Assembly (NCBI RefSeq): GCF_003710985.1
Contig: NZ_RHHT01000064.1
Location: 1-64,000 of the forward strand
DNA length: 64,000 nucleotides
Direction of reading: 5' to 3'
From: Brevibacillus panacihumi
GTDB taxonomy: Bacteria; Bacillota; Bacilli; Brevibacillales; Brevibacillaceae
Each line of letters starts with the position of its first letter. Position 1 is the first letter of the stretch. The translations under genes were made by a program, and so were the position numbers. Of the stretch, positions 38,059 through 48,926 are shown piece by piece. Below the pieces are notes generated by a model. It searched no databases. It was not told the DNA's origin and saw nothing but the letters and a program-made list of their open reading frames with translations.

Positions 38059-39314
38059 TGCTTGATCGCATCCTTTTCGTCCAAAATCTTGATGGCTGTA
38101 TTCACGTTCTCATGCAGAACGCCTTCATTCACTTCTGCATACACCTTGGTCGGCAAGCCCCACAGCTTGATGAAGCCAAGCGCTGCTTTGTGGTCAAACT
38201 GGTCGCCGGCATTGTAGGTTGCCAGCTCGTGGCTGTAGAGAGAGGAAGCGGATTTGCGCCCTACCACGATCGCATGACCTTTATGCAGCTTCACGCGAAC
38301 TACACCAGTCACATGTTTTTGCGTTTCCTCGATGAAGGCTTGCACCGCGTTGCGGATTGGGGAATACCAGAGGCCTTCATAGATTACTTGCGCCATTTTT
38401 TGCTCGATGATCGGTTTGAACGATGCGACCTCACGCGGCTGAGTCAAGAACTCCAACTCGCGGTGAGCCAGAATCAATGTCGTTGCAGCAGGTGTTTCGT
38501 ATACTTCACGCGATTTGATGCCGACCAGGCGGTTCTCTACGTGGTCGATGCGGCCCACGCCATGGTTGCCCGCGATCTTGTTCAGCTTCAGAATCAACTC
38601 GGAGAGCGGCAGTTCTTCGCCGTTCAGAGCTGTCGGCACGCCTTTTACAAACGTGATCTCGATTTCTTCTGCTTCGTCCGGAGCATCTGCGATAGATTTG
38701 GTCAGATCATACGCACCTTCCGGAGGAGCTGCCCAAGGATCTTCCAGCACGCCGCACTCGCAGCTTCTGCCCCAGAGGTTTTGGTCGATGCTGTATGGAT
38801 TGTCCAGGTCGATCGGGATCGGGATATTGTGTTTTTTGGCATATTCGATCTCTTCATCGCGCGTCCAGCCCCATTCCCGAACAGGAGCCACGATTTTGAT
38901 GTTCGGGTTCAGCGCTGTGAAGGACACGTCAAAGCGAACCTGGTCGTTTCCTTTACCGGTGCAGCCATGGGCTACGGCTACTGCTCCTTCTTTCTCTGCG
39001 ATTTCCACCAGTACGCGAGAAATCAGGTAACGGGACAGAGCAGATACCAGCGGATATTTCCCTTCATACATTGCATTTGCCTGCAAAGCCGGCAGAACGA
39101 ATTCCTGTGCGAAAGCCTCTTTGGCATCCACAACGATGGATTTGAGGGCACCGACCTGCAGCGCTTTTTTCTGCACGAAGTCCAAGTCTTTTCCTTCGCC
39201 TACGTCCAGTGCCACCGCAATTACGTCGTAGTTGTATGTTTCTTGCAGCCATTTAATCGCTACTGATGTATCTAAACCGCCCGAATAGGCCAAAACGATT
39301 TTTTCTTTAGACAT
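38055..39314 (-). CDS. argG: argininosuccinate synthase
   Basis: 419-residue ATP-dependent ligase joining citrulline and aspartate. The PP-loop motif [14 protein letters not shown] is at the N-terminus, followed by [14 protein letters not shown] and the citrulline/aspartate-binding region [17 protein letters not shown]. The start at 39314 follows AAGGAGAGAAGAAAG; upstream in-frame codons lie in the promoter region. Transcription starts from a good sigma-A promoter overlapped by an ARG-box-like sequence. Confidence 0.98.
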   Translation of the reverse strand: MSKEKIVLAYSGGLDTSVAIKWLQETYNYDVIAVALDVGEGKDLDFVQKKALQVGALKSIVVDAKEAFAQEFVLPALQANAMYEGKYPLVSALSRYLISRVLVEIAEKEGAVAVAHGCTGKGNDQVRFDVSFTALNPNIKIVAPVREWGWTRDEEIEYAKKHNIPIPIDLDNPYSIDQNLWGRSCECGVLEDPWAAPPEGAYDLTKSIADAPDEAEEIEITFVKGVPTALNGEELPLSELILKLNKIAGNHGVGRIDHVENRLVGIKSREVYETPAATTLILAHRELEFLTQPREVASFKPIIEQKMAQVIYEGLWYSPIRNAVQAFIEETQKHVTGVVRVKLHKGHAIVVGRKSASSLYSHELATYNAGDQFDHKAALGFIKLWGLPTKVYAEVNEGVLHENVNTAIKILDEKDAIKQ

Positions 39315-39356
39315 CTTTCTTCTCTCCTTAGTGCCGAAGTTTTTCTTATGTGAGTA

Positions 39357-39385
39357 ATTATACAAAGTAACTTATAAAAATACAA
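39357..39385 (-). promoter_or_regulatory. argGH promoter with ARG-box-like operator
   Basis: On the minus strand TTGTAT (39385-39380) and TATAAT (39362-39357) are 17 bases apart. TGTATTTTTATAAG (39384-39371) overlaps the -35 and matches the ArgR consensus TGNATWWWWATNCA at 12 of 14 positions, suggesting ArgR/AhrC repression. Confidence 0.7.
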
Positions 39386-39425
39386 CCTCTTTTCTCGAAA
39401 CATCTCCCCTTTTCCACAGCCAAAT

Positions 39426-39463
39426 AAAAACTGCCGAAATCAGACTCATCTCATTCGGCAGTT
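39426..39463 (-). terminator. terminator of the 39476-39907 gene
   Basis: On the minus strand AACTGCCGAA and TTCGGCAGTT flank a 15-base loop, followed by TTTATTTG. It lies between this gene and the argG promoter. Confidence 0.8.
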
Positions 39464-39475
39464 CTGCGGACGTTC

Positions 39476-39907
39476 CTATTCGGTTAGGTAGGATACTTGG
39501 GGAACATAGGCTGCTCCCTTCTTTTTGCCGATCCAGTCCCGCTCGGCGATCGCCAGCAGCTCAAAATTCTCGGCGATATGAATATCTCCCTGGGAGCGCC
39601 AATCGGCAATGACCGGGTACATTTTGTCATAGAATCCATTAATGTACCACATGTCAAAAAGAAGGTCCGGATGTATAAGACCGTTTTTATGCAGTACGCC
39701 CACCATTTCAAAAAATCCGTACAAGGTGACAAAATGGGTAAAGCCCTCGCTTCCTCGCGGGAACTTCTCCCAAAATGCAGCAGGATTCACCCTTGCTGGT
39801 CCGTTCAGCTCCTGGGCAAACCAAGCTTTGGCCGCTCTCATCCGCTCCGACTCATACTGATTGTACAGCTTGAGAATCATTTCTCCATCTTGATAGGTAG
39901 GAATCAT
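39476..39907 (-). CDS. hypothetical protein, possibly DUF4760-like
   Basis: 143 residues, soluble, with no signal peptide or membrane segment. It is rich in aromatic residues (FWEKFPRGSEGFTHFVTLYGFFEMVGVLHKNG in part, then DMWYINGFYDKMYPVIADW) and probably all-helical. The pattern recalls small DUF4760-type proteins, but I do not recognise it with certainty. The ATG at 39907 follows GGGGAG; the ATG at 39931 has no site. It has its own terminator and no obvious link to arg genes. Confidence 0.6.
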   Translation of the reverse strand: MIPTYQDGEMILKLYNQYESERMRAAKAWFAQELNGPARVNPAAFWEKFPRGSEGFTHFVTLYGFFEMVGVLHKNGLIHPDLLFDMWYINGFYDKMYPVIADWRSQGDIHIAENFELLAIAERDWIGKKKGAAYVPQVSYLTE

Positions 39908-40011
39908 AGTCCCCGACTCTCCCCTTTCCATAATCAGGTAGACACTTTTATTATTGCGAGTCTCGTCCTCTTATGCAAGCGGCTTTCCACGTAGCTGTAC
40001 TATAGAAAAAT

Positions 40012-40071
40012 AGAAAAAACCGTTTGCCAGGATACGCTTCCTTTCTAATGGAATGCATCCTGAAACGGTTT
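40012..40071 (-). terminator. terminator of the DUF5317/HD-GYP operon
   Basis: On the minus strand AAACCGTTT and AAACGGTTT form the base of a long stem, continued by CAGGAT/ATCCTG and GGAATG-like inner pairs, and followed by TTTCTATTTTTC. It includes the stop codon of the HD-GYP gene. Confidence 0.75.
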
Positions 40072-41382
40072 GTGTTCTTGCCCATTCTGCCTGATGATTT
40101 TTTCTAGCTCTTCCCGCGGCAAACTGTTGATTACCACGATGAAATGGCTTGCCAGCTCTTCGTCAAACTGTGTCCCTGCTCCGCGTCGAATCTCTTGCAA
40201 GGCTTGATCGATTGGCAATCCTTTGCGATAAGGCCGATCTGCCACCATGGCATCGAACGCATCTGAGACAGCCAGAATACGTGCGATGAGCGGTATCTCG
40301 TTTCCTACCAAGCCGTCCGGGTATCCTTTTCCGTCAACCCGTTCATGATGGGAACGAATAGCAGGCAACAGCTCATGAAACATCCCAGCCTGCTTGATAA
40401 TCTCATATCCGATCACCGTATGCTGTTTGATCTTATCGTATTCCTCCGGTGTTAATCTCCCTTTTTTATTCAGAATCTCATCTTCAATCCCGATCTTCCC
40501 AATGTCGTGCAGAATGCCGCCAAAATACACTTCATCGACTTTTTCCGAAGAAAGGCCGATCTGCTTGGCGATTTCTCTGCCCCAGTAAGCGACTCGCAGA
40601 GAGTGTCCGCTTGTGTAGCGATCGCGCGCATCTATGGAGGCCGCCATCGTCGTCAGGAAGTTGTGGTTGAAACGCTTGACTTCCTCCACTTTTTGCTGGA
40701 GTTTTACAACATTGTCGTAATAATGGTGGAAGACGAAGCTGATCGTTAAGAAGGCAATCACCATAGGCACCAGGGCAATGACTCCATAGTACTCCACGAG
40801 GCGAGACCCAACTCCAGCCAAGATCAGCAGCAATAAATAGGTTGAAGTAAATCCTTTGGATATCGCTATTACCGTACGAACCCAGCCCTTGTTTTGAAAA
40901 TAGGAAATAGCCAGGCCTACCAAGACTAAATTAACGAACCAGTATACGACTGTCAGTATCAAATCTGAAATAAGCGGTGATAGAAAGTCCACACTTTTAA
41001 GCAAAGTGTTTAGATAAGCAACCGTCCATATGGTCATGAGCAACTGACCAATATTCATAAGTGCCTTTAATGGATTAATACGAACGAGCGTTGCAATAAT
41101 AATGGCCTCAATAACTGCTGTCCAAACACCGACCCAAACTCCATAGAGAAGAATGCCTGAAAATATGACTGCATTGTTCACGGTCATAATTGTGTTTGCG
41201 TTTCTTACAGGAGTAAAACATGAAAAAATGGTAAGGAGAGTATAAATAAATAATACTCCCCAATGTTCTCTTGGCTCCCATTGAGACAAAGATGAATAGA
41301 AAATACTGATTGCAGCTACAACGAAACCAATCTGGACTATAATCCCCTTAATATAGAATCCAATTTTATTTTTTTGCCGCAT
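40045..41382 (-). CDS. polytopic membrane HD-GYP domain protein (putative c-di-GMP phosphodiesterase)
   Basis: 445 residues. Residues 1-220 contain about six or seven transmembrane helices forming a MASE-like sensor. A short coiled linker (221-240) leads to an HD-GYP domain: HSLRVAYWGREIAKQIG, catalytic HD at 292-293 in GGILHDIGKIG, SHHERVDGKGYPDGL (GYP at 353-355) and SDAFDAMVADRPYRKG. Such domains hydrolyse cyclic-di-GMP. The start overlaps the DUF5317 gene by 17 bases, so the two are co-translated. It ends a small operon that begins with tandem RNA elements and a secreted micropeptide, which suggests that the membrane part senses an extracellular cue. Confidence 0.9.
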   Translation of the reverse strand: MRQKNKIGFYIKGIIVQIGFVVAAISIFYSSLSQWEPREHWGVLFIYTLLTIFSCFTPVRNANTIMTVNNAVIFSGILLYGVWVGVWTAVIEAIIIATLVRINPLKALMNIGQLLMTIWTVAYLNTLLKSVDFLSPLISDLILTVVYWFVNLVLVGLAISYFQNKGWVRTVIAISKGFTSTYLLLLILAGVGSRLVEYYGVIALVPMVIAFLTISFVFHHYYDNVVKLQQKVEEVKRFNHNFLTTMAASIDARDRYTSGHSLRVAYWGREIAKQIGLSSEKVDEVYFGGILHDIGKIGIEDEILNKKGRLTPEEYDKIKQHTVIGYEIIKQAGMFHELLPAIRSHHERVDGKGYPDGLVGNEIPLIARILAVSDAFDAMVADRPYRKGLPIDQALQEIRRGAGTQFDEELASHFIVVINSLPREELEKIIRQNGQEHKPFQDAFH

Positions 41383-41917
41383 AGCTCTTACCTTCTCGAA
41401 GTCGTATTAAGGAGATTGGTTTATTCATCAGGCGTTGGACAAGCAAAAACGCTCCCAGCATGATAAAGATATCCCCGATACTAATCACTCGTGGAATGAT
41501 GGAAGGCATGTAGATCACATCTGTTAGAAAGGGGAGATTGGTGCTTTCCGTCAAAACGCTATGCTTGAAATTGGTTCCGTTCACTACCTCTTCAAAATTA
41601 TAGGGCAATTTTCTCGCCTGCACGGGATCAATCGGCATTTTGCCACCATTTGTCCAGATTGCAAGCGAATTCAAAAACCAACCAACCATGAAAATTCTGA
41701 TGTCTTCAAACTCTCGATTGAAAACAAGGAATGCCAGGATGAACAAATAAGCAATTGATATGAATATTCCACCGATTAACGGGAAGAATACGGCACATAC
41801 CTGTAAGCCAATCGTGATAACCAAGAGATAAATTTTTTGGAACTTCGGAAACTCTTTTATTCTCCCACCCCGTATTAAGGCCACGAGGAAAGAAAAACAA
41901 ATGACGTCCAGTAGCAT
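41366..41917 (-). CDS. DUF5317 family membrane protein
   Basis: 183 residues with about five hydrophobic segments (LLDVICFSFLVALIRGG, IYLLVITIGLQVCAVFFPLIGGIFISIAYLFILAFLVF region, IFMVGWFLNSLAIW, VISIGDIFIMLGAFLLVQRLM). The central loop NGGKMPIDPVQARKLPYNFEE is typical of DUF5317. The family function is unknown. The gene lies between a micropeptide gene and an HD-GYP sensor and overlaps the latter. It may process, export or present the peptide, or pair with the sensor; this is inference from position only. A weak GGAGG-like site precedes the ATG. Confidence 0.8.
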   Translation of the reverse strand: MLLDVICFSFLVALIRGGRIKEFPKFQKIYLLVITIGLQVCAVFFPLIGGIFISIAYLFILAFLVFNREFEDIRIFMVGWFLNSLAIWTNGGKMPIDPVQARKLPYNFEEVVNGTNFKHSVLTESTNLPFLTDVIYMPSIIPRVISIGDIFIMLGAFLLVQRLMNKPISLIRLREGKSYAAKK

Positions 41918-41937
41918 GTCATTTTCCTCCAGGTTTA

Positions 41938-41969
41938 AGAAAAAACACCACTTGAAACAAGCGGTGTTT
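41938..41969 (-). terminator. terminator/attenuator between the micropeptide and DUF5317 genes
   Basis: On the minus strand AACACCGCTTG and CAAGTGGTGTT form an 11-bp stem with one G-U pair and a TTT loop, followed by TTTTCTT. It lies 16 bases after the micropeptide stop and 20 before DUF5317, so most transcripts may end here with partial read-through. Confidence 0.8.
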
Positions 41970-41984
41970 CTTCATTACGGTTAA

Positions 41985-42068
41985 TTAGCCAATATGGTAG
42001 TTTGCCGATGTAGCAGCTACGATTGCTACCACCATCATAATTGCTGCGAACCATTTTTTCATCTTCAT
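41985..42068 (-). CDS. 27-residue signal-peptide-like micropeptide
   Basis: An ORF too short for usual gene finders. The protein starts with a basic run (KMKKW), continues with a hydrophobic core (FAAIMMVVAIVAA) and ends TSANYHIG. A strong GAGGAGGGGGA site precedes the ATG at 42068; a second ATG (42062) would give 25 residues. A type I signal-peptidase cut after TSA would release the pentapeptide NYHIG, comparable in size to Phr-type signalling peptides; alternatively the whole peptide stays in the membrane. It sits behind tandem structured leader RNAs and before a terminator, DUF5317 and HD-GYP genes. I know of no named family; the peptide-signal role is inferred. Confidence 0.65.
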   Translation of the reverse strand: MKMKKWFAAIMMVVAIVAATSANYHIG

Positions 42069-42090
42069 TCCCCCTCCTCGTCACAATAGT

Positions 42091-42159
42091 GGAGAAAGCT
42101 GGTTTCGCTACTTGTTCAAGGTAGAAGCCAAGCGACCATATACAGCTTCTGCCTCCCTT
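42091..42159 (-). promoter_or_regulatory. structured leader RNA element, copy B (gene-proximal)
   Basis: On the minus strand AGAAGC (42150-42145) and GCTTCT (42128-42123) enclose a 16-base loop ending TGGTCGCTTG. Downstream AGTAGCGAA (42112-42104) contains AGCGA, complementary to TCGCT in the loop, allowing a pseudoknot. An outer pairing of GGGAGG with CTTTCTCC closes the element. The same CTCC segment is complementary to the micropeptide ribosome binding site 12-20 bases further on, so folding could control translation. Confidence 0.6.
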
Positions 42160-42172
42160 CCTCTCAAAAAGA

Positions 42173-42234
42173 GAGGGCGGATTCGCTACTCGCTCCGTAC
42201 AGACCAAGCGACCAAATAAAGTCTGCACTTCCTC
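42173..42234 (-). promoter_or_regulatory. structured leader RNA element, copy A (promoter-proximal)
   Basis: The same architecture as copy B: GCAGAC (42226-42221) and GTCTGT (42204-42199) enclose a 16-base loop ending TGGTCGCTTG, followed by AGTAGCGAA (42190-42182) with the AGCGA pseudoknot partner. GAGG and CCTC close the base. Stem bases differ from copy B by compensating changes while loop and 3' motif are kept, the mark of a conserved RNA. Between the copies CCTCTC and GAGAGG (42178-42160) can form a competing hairpin. No known riboswitch class was recognised. Confidence 0.6.
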
Positions 42235-42250
42235 GCGCTTTCTTACCCAT

Positions 42251-42298
42251 ATTTTACATGTTCGTGACAAATTTCGGCAATGCCCGTTTTCTATTCTA
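42251..42298 (-). promoter_or_regulatory. promoter region of the RNA/micropeptide/HD-GYP operon
   Basis: Two overlapping candidates on the minus strand. Sigma-D-like: TAGA (42298-42295), 16 bases, GCCGAAAT (42278-42271), one base off the -10 consensus GCCGATAT. Sigma-A-like: TTGCCG (42280-42275), 18 bases, TAAAAT (42256-42251). Both would start transcription just before leader element A. Confidence 0.5.
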
Positions 42299-43265
42299 GC
42301 AGTTTTTTTGCAAATTGATTCTATAGAACTAGATGAACTAGATCGAACCTCATACTAAAGCTGCAAGAATTGCCTTTTGGGCATGGAGTCTGTTCTCTGC
42401 CTGATCGAAAATGAAAGAACGGGGGCCATCGATGACACCTGCTGTCACTTCTTCGCCGCGATGGGCCGGCAGACAGTGCAAAAAGAGATAGTCGTGGTCC
42501 GCATGCGCTACCAGCTTTTCATTTACCTGGTAGTCGGCAAATGCTTTCAGACGAACCTCATTCTCCGCCTCAAAGCCCATGCTGGTCCATACGTCGGTAT
42601 ACACCGCATCCGCTCCCGCTACCGCCTCGACGACATCATGCGTCAGCAACAGCTTGCCGCCGCTTGCCGCCGCGTACTCCTTCGCCTTTTGCACAATCGC
42701 GCTGTCCATTTCATAGCCGACTGGCGTTGCCACACGCATATCCAGGCCAAGCAGTACGGCTGCCAGCACCAAGGAGTTGGCGACATTGTTTCCATCGCCA
42801 ATGTACGCCAGCTTGACGCCCTGCAGCTTCCCTTTATGCTCCCAGATCGTCAGCATGTCTGCCAATGCCTGGCACGGGTGGTAGAGATCCGTCAGACCGT
42901 TGATGATCGGGATCGAGGCATGGTGAGCCAGCTCCTCCACGTACTCATGAGAGAAGGTGCGGATCATGACGGCATCTACATAACGGGAGAGGACCTTGGC
43001 GGTATCGCTGATTGGTTCTCCGCGCCCTAATTGCAGTTCTTTTCCACTCAAAAACATGCCCATGCCGCCGAGCTGATACATCCCTACCTCAAAGGAGACG
43101 CGAGTACGCGTAGAAGCCTTGTCAAAAATCATCCCGAGCGTCTTGCCCTGCAAAGGTTGGAATGGCTGTCCATGCTTCTGAAGCTGTTTGATATGAGCAG
43201 CCAGCTGCAGCAGCTCCATTAGTTCTTCACCGTTGAACTCGTCGATGCGCAAGAGGTCTTTTCCT

Positions 43266-46500
<3,235 letters not shown>

Positions 46501-46508
<8 letters not shown>

Positions 46509-47607
46509 ATCTGTTCGCTCCTACTACGCGCATCGATTGCAAGAATTGGTGAAACAAATGAGAGGTGTCGCTCGGTCCGGGATGTGCCTCCGGATGGAAT
46601 TGGACACTGAAAACGGGGAGGCTCAGGTGGCGGAGTCCTTCGACTGAACCGTCGTTGACGTTGCGATACGAGACCATCAGCTGGCGTTTGTCCAGCGATT
46701 CCTCTTTCACCACATACCCGTGATTTTGCGAGGTCATATATACTTTGCCGGTCTGCAGCTCCTTGACGGGATGATTTCCGCCGCGGTGACCGTATTTCAG
46801 CTTTTCTGTCTTCGCTCCATACATCAAGGCCAACACTTGATGCCCCAGGCATATGCCAAGCGTCGGATACTGCTCCACGAGCTTGCGCCATTCGCTGCAA
46901 TAGGCGAGGAGATGCTCAGGATCTCCAGGACCATTGGAAAAGAGCAAGCCATCCGGCTGCAGTTCTTTGATCTGGGAGATGGGGGTGTCGAATGGCACCA
47001 CGGTCACCTGGCATTCCAGCTCAAGCAGAGCGTGAAGTATGGAGGTTTTCATTCCCAAATCCACGAGCACGATATGTTCTCCGCTGCCTGCATAGCGGAC
47101 GATCTGCTGTGTGGAGACATCCGCTACCAGCGATTTTTTTGCATGCTTGTTTCGCAGGGAGACGACTTCCTCCGCAGTCAAGATACGGTCCGAAATCACA
47201 CCGAACAAAGGGCCGTCTTGCCGTACGCGTTTGGTAATCGTCCGGGTATCGATTCCAGCGAGGATCGGAAAGCCGTATTGGTCCGCGACCTCCGCCAGCG
47301 TTTTTTGGGATTGGTAATGGCTCGGCTCGTTGCACAATTCGCTGACGACCATTCCCGTGAGAGCTGGCTTTGCTGCTTCAAAATCCTGCTCGTTAATGCC
47401 GTAATTTCCGATCAGGGGGTACGTAAAGGTGACGATTTGACCTGCAAAAGAAGGATCGCTCATCACTTCCTGATATCCTGTCATGCCTGTATGAAAAACC
47501 ACTTCGCCGACTCCGCCAATCAATGCACCGTATAGCGTTCCGGTAAACACCTCTCCGCTCTCCAGCGTGAGGTATCCTGTTCCATGACCTGTATTCTCTC
47601 TATTCAT
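46501..47607 (-). CDS. carA: carbamoyl-phosphate synthase small (glutaminase) subunit
   Basis: 368 residues. The N-terminal CarA domain (YLTLESGEVFTGTLYG) is followed by a class I glutamine amidotransferase domain with nucleophile Cys in TLGICLGHQVLALMYG and the catalytic His in VQFHPEAHPGPSDT. It passes ammonia to CarB. The operon carA-carB-argF starts from its own promoter with perfect ARG boxes. GAGAGGAG lies upstream of the ATG with a rather long spacer. Confidence 0.97.
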
Positions 47608-47664
47608 CTATGAAAGCCACTCCTCTCCAAAGGACACTCGCTAGCAAAAATATATGCAACCATG

Positions 47665-47699
47665 TGTATTAATATACATTTCATTTAATAAAAATGCAA
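47665..47699 (-). promoter_or_regulatory. carAB-argF promoter with ARG boxes
   Basis: On the minus strand TTGCAT (47699-47694) and TATATT (47676-47671) are 17 bases apart. TGTATTAATATACA (47665-47678) is a perfect match to the ArgR consensus TGNATWWWWATNCA and covers the -10. A second near-match, TTAATAAAAATGCA (47685-47698), covers the -35. The -35 lies inside the argD terminator. Confidence 0.8.
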
Positions 47700-47729
47700 C
47701 GAGTTTTTTGAATCTCGTGACTCGTTGCA
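47690..47729 (-). terminator. terminator of argCBD
   Basis: On the minus strand TGCAACGAGT and ACTCGTTGCA are perfect 10-bp arms, followed by TTTTTATT. It separates argCBD from carAB-argF. Confidence 0.85.
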
Positions 47730-47750
47730 ATTGCCAAACCATGGTTTTTT

Positions 47751-48926
47751 CTATTGCAAAGCTTCGTTCAGGACAGCCATCACCTGTTCGATTTCTTCCT
47801 GCGTCGTAATAAAGGAAGGGAGCAACCGTAATACATGGACCCCTGCTGACAGCAGCAAAACACCTTTTTCACGCGCATAGGCAATCACATCTCCGGCCGG
47901 AACGGCAAGCTCTACCCCCATCAGCAGGCCTTTGCCCCGCACAGCGATGATTTTATCCGGATGTGCTGCCTGCAGTTTCAGCAGTTCATCCATAAGCCTA
48001 TTGTGAATCGCAGCGACCTTGTCGAGGATCTGTTCGTCCTCCATCGTCTCCAAGGTAGCGATCCCGGCCGTGGCAGCAAGCGGATTGCCGCCAAAGGTCG
48101 TTCCGTGAGTACCAGGAGTGAACGCCTGCGCTACCTCCTCCGTTGCGACAATCGCTCCGATCGGGAAGCCGCTGCCCAAGCCTTTTGCCAGAGAGATCGC
48201 ATCGGGTTGAATCCCGTATTGCTGGAAAGCAAACCAGGTGCCAGTGCGTGCAATCCCGGTCTGAATTTCATCAATCAACAACAATAACCCGTACTCGTCG
48301 CACAATTTCCGCAATGCCTTGACCCATGCCTCATCTGCAGGATTCACGCCACCCTCGCCTTGCACCAGTTCCAGCATAATTGCGCAAGTCTTGTCAGTGA
48401 TCACTGCCTTCACCGCAGACAGATCGTTGTAGGGGACAGTGACAAATCCGATCGGCAATGGTGCAAATCCGTCTTTGACCTTATCTTGCCCGGTGGCAGT
48501 CAAAGTGGCCAATGTCCGACCGTGAAAGGATTGGGCGAAGGTAATCACTTCATACTGATCCGTTCCCTTTATCTTTTGGGCGTATCTGCGGGCAATTTTG
48601 ATCATAGCTTCGTTGGCTTCGGCCCCGCTGTTGCAAAAAAAGGCCCGATCCAGACCGGACAAGCGGGTCAGTTTCTCCGCCAGCACCTCTTGTTGCGGGA
48701 TGTGATATAAATTGGAGCAATGCCATAAGGTATCCAATTGTTCATGCAGCTTCGCAGTCACCTTCGGCGGGACATGGCCTAGCGAGGTAACTGCGATGCC
48801 CGACGTAAAATCGAGATACGCTTTGCCTTGATCGTCCCAGACCTGGTTGCCCTGCCCTTTTACGAGGCTGATCGGCCATCTTGCATAGTTATTCATGAGA
48901 TTCGTAAAAGCTGTTGCTGTACTCAT
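47751..48926 (-). CDS. argD: acetylornithine aminotransferase
   Basis: 391-residue class III PLP aminotransferase that converts N-acetylglutamate semialdehyde to N-acetylornithine. Motifs: FCNSGAEANEAMIKIAR, FHGRTLATLTATGQ, LLIDEIQTGIARTGTWFAFQ and the PLP lysine in SLAKGLGSGFPIGA. The start overlaps the argB stop as ATGA. Last gene of argC-argB-argD. Confidence 0.96.
   Translation of the reverse strand: MSTATAFTNLMNNYARWPISLVKGQGNQVWDDQGKAYLDFTSGIAVTSLGHVPPKVTAKLHEQLDTLWHCSNLYHIPQQEVLAEKLTRLSGLDRAFFCNSGAEANEAMIKIARRYAQKIKGTDQYEVITFAQSFHGRTLATLTATGQDKVKDGFAPLPIGFVTVPYNDLSAVKAVITDKTCAIMLELVQGEGGVNPADEAWVKALRKLCDEYGLLLLIDEIQTGIARTGTWFAFQQYGIQPDAISLAKGLGSGFPIGAIVATEEVAQAFTPGTHGTTFGGNPLAATAGIATLETMEDEQILDKVAAIHNRLMDELLKLQAAHPDKIIAVRGKGLLMGVELAVPAGDVIAYAREKGVLLLSAGVHVLRLLPSFITTQEEIEQVMAVLNEALQ

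Noticed and set aside
36682-39266. Long plus-strand open frames opposite argH and argG
   Set aside because: Antisense shadows with biased composition and no promoter or ribosome binding site.
42091-42234. Tandem repeats as a two-unit CRISPR array
   Set aside because: Repeats are imperfect, hairpin-based and there are no spacers of uniform length and no cas genes.
42091-42234. Known c-di-GMP-I (GEMM) riboswitch
   Set aside because: The GEMM core sequences (GGCAAACC, GGGACGCAAAGCC) are absent; only a loose similarity in GTAGCGA remains.
41935-42270. 111-codon minus-strand frame through the leader of the micropeptide operon
   Set aside because: It runs through both RNA elements and the terminator in a different frame from the micropeptide; translation looks random.
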